Of a DNA stretch of 64,000 bases, positions 60,272 through 64,000 are shown in pieces; position 1 is the stretch's first letter, and each line of letters opens with the position of its first letter. Origin of the DNA: Streptomyces sp. WM4235 (GTDB lineage: Bacteria; Actinomycetota; Actinomycetes; Streptomycetales; Streptomycetaceae); NCBI RefSeq assembly GCF_001279725.1, contig NZ_LGDE01000125.1, forward strand, positions 1 to 64,000, given 5' to 3'. The notes under the pieces were generated by a model. That model worked only from the letters and a program-made list of their open reading frames with translations, was not told where the DNA came from and did not search any database. Position numbers and translations under genes: made by a program.

Positions 60272-60468
60272 TGTGGTCTCACCCCCTGGGGCACTCGTCT
60301 TGTCGTTGATGTCGTACTCCTGCCGTCCTGGCCCGGTAAAAGTCCGGATCGACCGTTTCGGTGTCCCAGACCCCGCGCATACCCGCCCTGTCCTCTTGAA
60401 CACCTCGGATGCGGGTGCCGGTCCCCCTCCTGGGAGGGGTCACGGCAGGTGCGAGGCGGTGACGGGGT

Positions 60469-60870
60469 TCATCCCGTGGCGAGGGCTTCCGGCACGGTGC
60501 GGCTGATGGTGAAGACGCCGTCCGCGCCGGTGAGCTGGAGCAGTCTCGACAACTGGTCGGTGGGCGCCGCCAGTCGCAGCGCGATGCCCTCCCGTTCGGT
60601 GTCCAGCCGCAGGCTCAGCAGCAGGTTGAGGCCCGAGGAGTCGCAGAAGCCGACCCCCGAGAGGTCGATCACCAGCCGGGACGGGCCCGACCCGATCGCC
60701 TCGTCCAGGACGGGCTGGACGGATCCCAGGCTGTCGAGGTCGAGGTCTCCGGAGAGCGCGCACACCACGGCGTCCGGCTCGCTGTGCCGGAGTTCGGCCC
60801 GCCGCGGCTCGACCGTCTCGTTGTCGGCGCGGGGCGGCACGTCACTGTCCCCTAGGTCGCGAGTTCCCAC
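60469..60870 (-). CDS. STAS-domain anti-sigma factor antagonist (RsbV-like)
   Basis: 133 residues. GTG 60870 lies 5 nt after GGAAGG; GTG 60888 is an alternative. The STAS core ALSGDLDLDSLGSVQPVLDE and VIDLSGVGFCDSSGLNLLL are intact, with the phosphorylatable Ser78/Ser79 pair. In partner-switching, the unphosphorylated form binds the RsbW-like kinase and frees the sigma factor. Confidence 0.92.
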   Translation of the reverse strand: MGTRDLGDSDVPPRADNETVEPRRAELRHSEPDAVVCALSGDLDLDSLGSVQPVLDEAIGSGPSRLVIDLSGVGFCDSSGLNLLLSLRLDTEREGIALRLAAPTDQLSRLLQLTGADGVFTISRTVPEALATG

Positions 60871-60952
60871 GTCAGCCTTCCGATGCACTGTCTTTTCCGT
60901 TGCGCGTGTTCGCGTCTGAACTCTACAGCCGGTTCGTCACTCTTGGTCGTGC

Positions 60953-61915
60953 TCATGACTGTCGGTTGATCGTCATGTGGAGGCGCAGGACGAGTCCGGT
61001 GTCGAGGGCCCTGACCTCGACGAGGTCGCACAGCTGGTGGATCATCCACAGGCCGCGCCCCCCGTTGCCGGAGGACAGGGCGGGGCGGGAGCGACCGGCG
61101 AGCGGGTCGCGGAGCCGGCCGCCGTCGCCGACCTCCGCGACCACGTCTCCCCCGGGTGTGGTCCACAGGCGCAGCCGTCCCTTCCCGCCACCGTGGGCGA
61201 CCGAGTTGGCGGCCGCCTCGCTGATGGCGAGGATCAGGTCGTCGCGCCGCTCCGCGTCGAGCGCGGTCCGCCGGGCCCAGGCCTGCGCGTGTTCGCGTAC
61301 GTCGGCGAGCCGGCCCGCCGTGTAGTCGACGAGGACGGCCTCCGCGGGGGGTTCGGGCAGCGGGAGGTCGCAGTCGGCGCAGACGACGGCGGCGTCGGTG
61401 TAGGCGGGGCTGGCGGACTCCCGGCCGGACTCGATCAGGGTGGGGTGGGTGCGCCGGGCGTCGGCGACCACCTCGGGGGCCAGCGCGCTCGTGTCGTACG
61501 GGCAGAGGATGGTCGCGGACCGGTGCGCGAAGGCGGTGTTGATGAGCGCCTCGTGGCGGGTGGCCTCCAGGACCTCGGCCCGGGAACGGCCCGGCCAGAT
61601 CGGCTCGCCCACGATCCGCGCGGTGCGCCCCGGGTGCCGGTCGGCGAACCCCTGGAGGGCGGCGAGGATGCGTCCGGGGTTGCGGCCCAGCTCCGTCATG
61701 TCCACGCCGTCGATGTGGTCGGCGTCGGAGCCCAGGTACCGGCGCAGCCCGTCCAGGCTCGGGCCCGGCACGGCGACGAGGACCGGCTCGTCGGCGGCGA
61801 GTGCCGTGCGGACGAAGTCGCCCACGCCGGCCGTGTATTCCTCGGGGCCCCGGTAGAAGAGGGCGGGGTGGACGAAGGCTCCGGGGGTGGCCGTCGGGGA
61901 GGTCGTGGCGGTCAT
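60953..61915 (-). CDS. MEDS-domain + HATPase sensor/anti-sigma regulatory protein
   Basis: 320 residues. The N-terminal ~190 residues resemble the MEDS sensor domain (FVHPALFYRGPEEYTAGVGD). The C-terminal ~130 residues are an HATPase of the RsbW type: ISEAAANSVAHGGG (N box), VVAEVGDGGRLRDP and GGRGLWMIHQLCDLVEV (G2). This is a streptomycete regulator that could phosphorylate a STAS protein. Its start overlaps the stop of the small upstream gene by ATGA. Confidence 0.87.
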   Translation of the reverse strand: MTATTSPTATPGAFVHPALFYRGPEEYTAGVGDFVRTALAADEPVLVAVPGPSLDGLRRYLGSDADHIDGVDMTELGRNPGRILAALQGFADRHPGRTARIVGEPIWPGRSRAEVLEATRHEALINTAFAHRSATILCPYDTSALAPEVVADARRTHPTLIESGRESASPAYTDAAVVCADCDLPLPEPPAEAVLVDYTAGRLADVREHAQAWARRTALDAERRDDLILAISEAAANSVAHGGGKGRLRLWTTPGGDVVAEVGDGGRLRDPLAGRSRPALSSGNGGRGLWMIHQLCDLVEVRALDTGLVLRLHMTINRQS

Positions 61916-62166
61916 GAGATGACCTCACGGGCGTCGAGGTCTCCGCCGCCGGCGAATCGTATGCCCGGTCGGTCGCGCGGGGGTGCGGCGCCCAGCGGCG
62001 TTCCCGACGTTCGCGGCCGGCCCACGCGGCGCACCACGGCCTCGGCCCACGCCGCGTCGTCCTCGTGGGAGAGGAGCGCGTGCTCGCCGGCAGCGCCGGG
62101 TGAGCAGGGCCGGCGGTGGTGGGGTGAAGGCACGCGCTTCCCTCGTAGGCGGGACGGAATCGACAT
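61912..62166 (-). CDS. Small protein coupled to the MEDS-HATPase gene
   Basis: 84 residues; stop TGA overlaps the MEDS gene's ATG (ATGA). The N-terminal part is Arg/Pro/His-rich and basic, then EDDAAWAEAVVRRVGRPR and the end is polar. No Shine-Dalgarno is clear before ATG 62166. The coupling suggests it is real; no family is recognised. Confidence 0.45.
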   Translation of the reverse strand: MSIPSRLRGKRVPSPHHRRPCSPGAAGEHALLSHEDDAAWAEAVVRRVGRPRTSGTPLGAAPPRDRPGIRFAGGGDLDAREVIS

Positions 62167-62250
62167 CGACTGACGCAAGGATTCTACCGGCGCCGTGGAC
62201 TCCTCGACGTGGGTCCGTCGAACACGGCCGGGCCGGCCGGACACACGGAA

Positions 62251-62286
62251 GGGCGGCACCGCCGGAAGGGTCCGGGGGTGCCGCCC
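62251..62286. terminator. Hairpin terminator of the sigma-factor gene
   Basis: 10-bp perfect stem (62251-62260 with 62277-62286), 16-nt loop, 12 bp after the sigma-factor stop. Confidence 0.7.
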
Positions 62287-62297
62287 GCAAGGCGGGT

Positions 62298-63215
62298 TCA
62301 GGCGGCGAGCATGCCGCTCCGCAGCTGGGTGAGGATCCGCGACAGGAGGCGGGAGACCTGCATCTGGGAGATGCCGAGTTCGGCGCCGATCTCGGCCTGG
62401 GTCTTCTCCTGGCCGAAGCGCATCCGCAGGATCAGCCGGTCGCGCTCCTGGAGCCGGCCGAGCAGCGGGGCCAACGTGTGCATCTCCTCGAAGAGCTCCA
62501 CGGCCGGGTCCGCCTCGCCCATGCTCTCGGCCAGCGGTCGGGTCCTGCGCCCGCTCGTCGCCTGGTCGTCGGAGTCGGCTGAGGCGTCGAGGGAGCCGCT
62601 GGTGTAGCCGTTGGCGGCCACCAGACCCTCGATGACCTCCTCCTCGCCGAGTTCCAGGTGTTCGGCGATCTCCTTGACCGTCGGCGCCCGGCCGAGCACG
62701 TCCGTCAGCTCTTCCTGGCTCTTCGCGAGTTCCGTCCGCAGTTCCTGGAGCCGGCGGGGGACGTGCACGGCCCACGTCGTGTCACGGAAGTAGCGCTTGA
62801 TCTCGCCGGTGATGTAGGGGAGGGCGAGGGTGGAGAACTCGACCTCCCGCTCCGGGTCGAAGCGGTCGATCGCCTTGATGAGGCCGATCGTGCCCACCTG
62901 GACGATGTCCTCCATCTCCACACCGCCGCCGCTCGCCCGCCCGCGGAAGCGTCGGGCGGCGAAGTGGACGAGGGAGATGTTCATCTCGATGAGGGTGTTG
63001 CGCGCGTACTGGTACTCGCGCGTCCCCTCCTCCAGGGACCGCAGCCGGGTCAGGAACAGGCGCGACAGTTCTCGCGCGTCGCCGGGTGCGACCTCGCGGG
63101 CGTTCCCCACGGGGGGCAGTTCCGTGAAGGACTCCCCCGCCGGGATTCCGCTCGGGGGAACGACCTCGGCGGCTGTCTCACGTACGGGGCTGACGACTGC
63201 GACAGAGCGAGGCAT
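62298..63215 (-). CDS. SigB/SigF/SigG-type RNA polymerase sigma factor
   Basis: 305 residues. GGGAGGGAA lies before the ATG. Region 2: MEDIVQVGTIGLIKAIDRFD and FSTLALPYITGEIKRYFRDT, then VPRRLQELRTELAKSQEELT (region 3 start) and a C-terminal HTH TQAEIGAELGISQMQVSRLL (region 4.2). The length and form match the Streptomyces sigma-B/F family of stress and developmental sigma factors. Which paralogue it is cannot be told. It is the head of a cluster with STAS and HATPase regulators downstream. Confidence 0.93.
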   Translation of the reverse strand: MPRSVAVVSPVRETAAEVVPPSGIPAGESFTELPPVGNAREVAPGDARELSRLFLTRLRSLEEGTREYQYARNTLIEMNISLVHFAARRFRGRASGGGVEMEDIVQVGTIGLIKAIDRFDPEREVEFSTLALPYITGEIKRYFRDTTWAVHVPRRLQELRTELAKSQEELTDVLGRAPTVKEIAEHLELGEEEVIEGLVAANGYTSGSLDASADSDDQATSGRRTRPLAESMGEADPAVELFEEMHTLAPLLGRLQERDRLILRMRFGQEKTQAEIGAELGISQMQVSRLLSRILTQLRSGMLAA

Positions 63216-63556
63216 GGCGACGTTCCCTCCCTGGTGCGGATGGCTTCGTTGCCGCTCTTGCCCCCGCTTTCGGGCGCTACACGGTCAATCACCGATTAAT
63301 TTCGGTCACTCTTGGCTCGATCTGGTGGGTTCGAGTCCGGCCGGTGTCCGCATGTCGGAGCGGGGGCCCCGCGATGTCGCGGTCGCGGGCTCCCTGCCGG
63401 CCTCCGGAGAACGAAGCGGGACCGGGGACCTCGCCGGATAGTCTTCACCTTGTTCGCCGACCGACCGGGACCCGCGGGGCTTCGGCGGCCGGACGATGCA
63501 GTGCCGCACCGCCCGTCAACGGCACCGCGGGAATCCGGGAACTGAGCGGGGGACAG
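63216..63556. other. 341-bp intergenic region between sigma factor and sensor gene
   Basis: Divergent promoters for both genes are expected here. An AT-rich stretch GATTAATTTCGGTCAC is near 63293-63307. No clear -35/-10 pair or gene was seen. Confidence 0.4.
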
Positions 63557-64000
63557 ATGGCCAGGCAGGCAGGCGTGCGCTCGAATGTCGAGGGGACCGC
63601 GCCGGGGGTGGTCGGAGAACCGGAGCTGCGTCAGCTCCTGGCCGGCCTGACGGCCGTCCGTGACGGCGACTTCGGCACCCGGCTCCCCGACGAGGCCGAC
63701 GGTCTCCTCGGCGAGATCGCGACCGTGTTCAACGGCATGGTCGACCAGCTCTCGCTCTTCACCTCGGAGGTGACCCGCGTCGCGCGCGAGGTCGGCACCG
63801 AGGGAACGCTGGGCGGCCAGGCCGAGGTGCCCGGCGTGTCGGGTACCTGGGCGGACCTGACCGACTCCGTCAACGCGATGGCCGGCAACCTCACCACCCA
63901 GGTGCGCGACATCGCCCAGGTGGCCACGGCCGTGGCCCGCGGAGACCTGTCCCAGAAGATCGACGTGGCGGCGCGCGGCGAGATCCTGGAGCTCAAGGAC
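63557..64000 (+). CDS. HAMP-repeat sensor histidine kinase, N-terminal part (3' partial)
   Basis: The 148 codons to the window end encode [17 protein letters not shown] followed by two HAMP-like units: [20 protein letters not shown]…VFNGMVDQL and [15 protein letters not shown]…[21 protein letters not shown]. No transmembrane helix is seen. This is the head of large cytoplasmic hybrid kinases with many HAMP repeats, as in the OsaA-type osmoadaptation sensors and fungal Nik1. GGGGGACAG precedes the ATG. The kinase domain lies beyond the window. Confidence 0.82.
   Translation, partial: MARQAGVRSNVEGTAPGVVGEPELRQLLAGLTAVRDGDFGTRLPDEADGLLGEIATVFNGMVDQLSLFTSEVTRVAREVGTEGTLGGQAEVPGVSGTWADLTDSVNAMAGNLTTQVRDIAQVATAVARGDLSQKIDVAARGEILELKD

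Noticed and set aside
1..64000. CRISPR arrays, rRNA and tRNA genes
   Set aside because: No regularly spaced repeats with unique spacers, no rRNA-like stretches and no cloverleaf with a T-loop GTTCGA pattern were seen. A covariance-model scan for tRNAs was not possible here.

Overview
The window reads as a chromosomal stretch of a Streptomyces-type actinomycete. Base composition is very GC-rich with G/C-ending codons. It encodes a mycothione reductase, an SsgA-family sporulation regulator, cold-shock, BldC/MerR-like and partner-switching anti-sigma proteins, and many small conserved streptomycete proteins of unknown function. No rRNA, tRNA, CRISPR array or complete insertion sequence was seen. 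One short transposase fragment and two gene remnants are present.

Layout. 1-8.7 kb: the end of a DHA2-type exporter fused to three carboxypeptidase-regulatory-like repeats, a YceI protein carrying the same type of repeat, a DUF2252 protein, and a flavoprotein/XRE-regulator module with four coupled small genes and a decayed XRE gene. 8.7-18.4 kb: Dps and mycothione reductase (divergent), a secreted chitinase, an AraC regulator, an enolase-superfamily remnant, a DJ-1/PfpI protein, a secreted PI-PLC with a propeller-like tail, and a GNAT enzyme. 18.4-26.4 kb: a MerR-like regulator, small stress proteins, a cold-shock protein, a TetR-P450-ferredoxin unit, a MarR/exporter pair and an Nramp-like transporter. 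26.5-30.3 kb: a complete ectABCD operon for ectoine and hydroxyectoine. 30.3-44.7 kb: a hydrolase, a possible toxin-antitoxin pair, YihY, a CASTOR/POLLUX-like channel, an MFS transporter, DUF2071, a polysaccharide deacetylase, an aldehyde dehydrogenase and an AI-2E family permease. 44.9-49.7 kb: two paralogous unknown proteins, an RsbW-like ATPase, an SsgA-like protein and several small membrane proteins. 49.7-57.9 kb: unknown proteins, a HAD phosphatase, VOC, TetR, DoxX, a YbdK-like ligase, GlsB/YeaQ and hemerythrin. 58.1-64 kb: a ProP-like symporter, two ATPase anti-sigma-type proteins, a STAS protein, a SigB/F/G-family sigma factor, and the start of a HAMP-repeat sensor protein.

The genes share a stress theme. 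Osmolyte synthesis (ectABCD) and likely osmolyte uptake (ProP-like) lie with oxidative-stress genes (Dps, mycothione reductase, hemerythrin), small envelope/stress proteins (CsbD, GlsB) and a partner-switching sigma module. That these form one regulon is inference. Many intergenic regions hold long perfect hairpins, given as terminators or regulatory structures. At least seven genes have a TAnnnT box 6-8 nt before the start codon, most without an evident Shine-Dalgarno, suggesting leaderless transcripts.

The most unusual item is the first pair: an exporter and a neighbouring YceI protein that both carry the same class of beta-sandwich repeat. The window cuts the exporter's N-terminus and most of the last gene.
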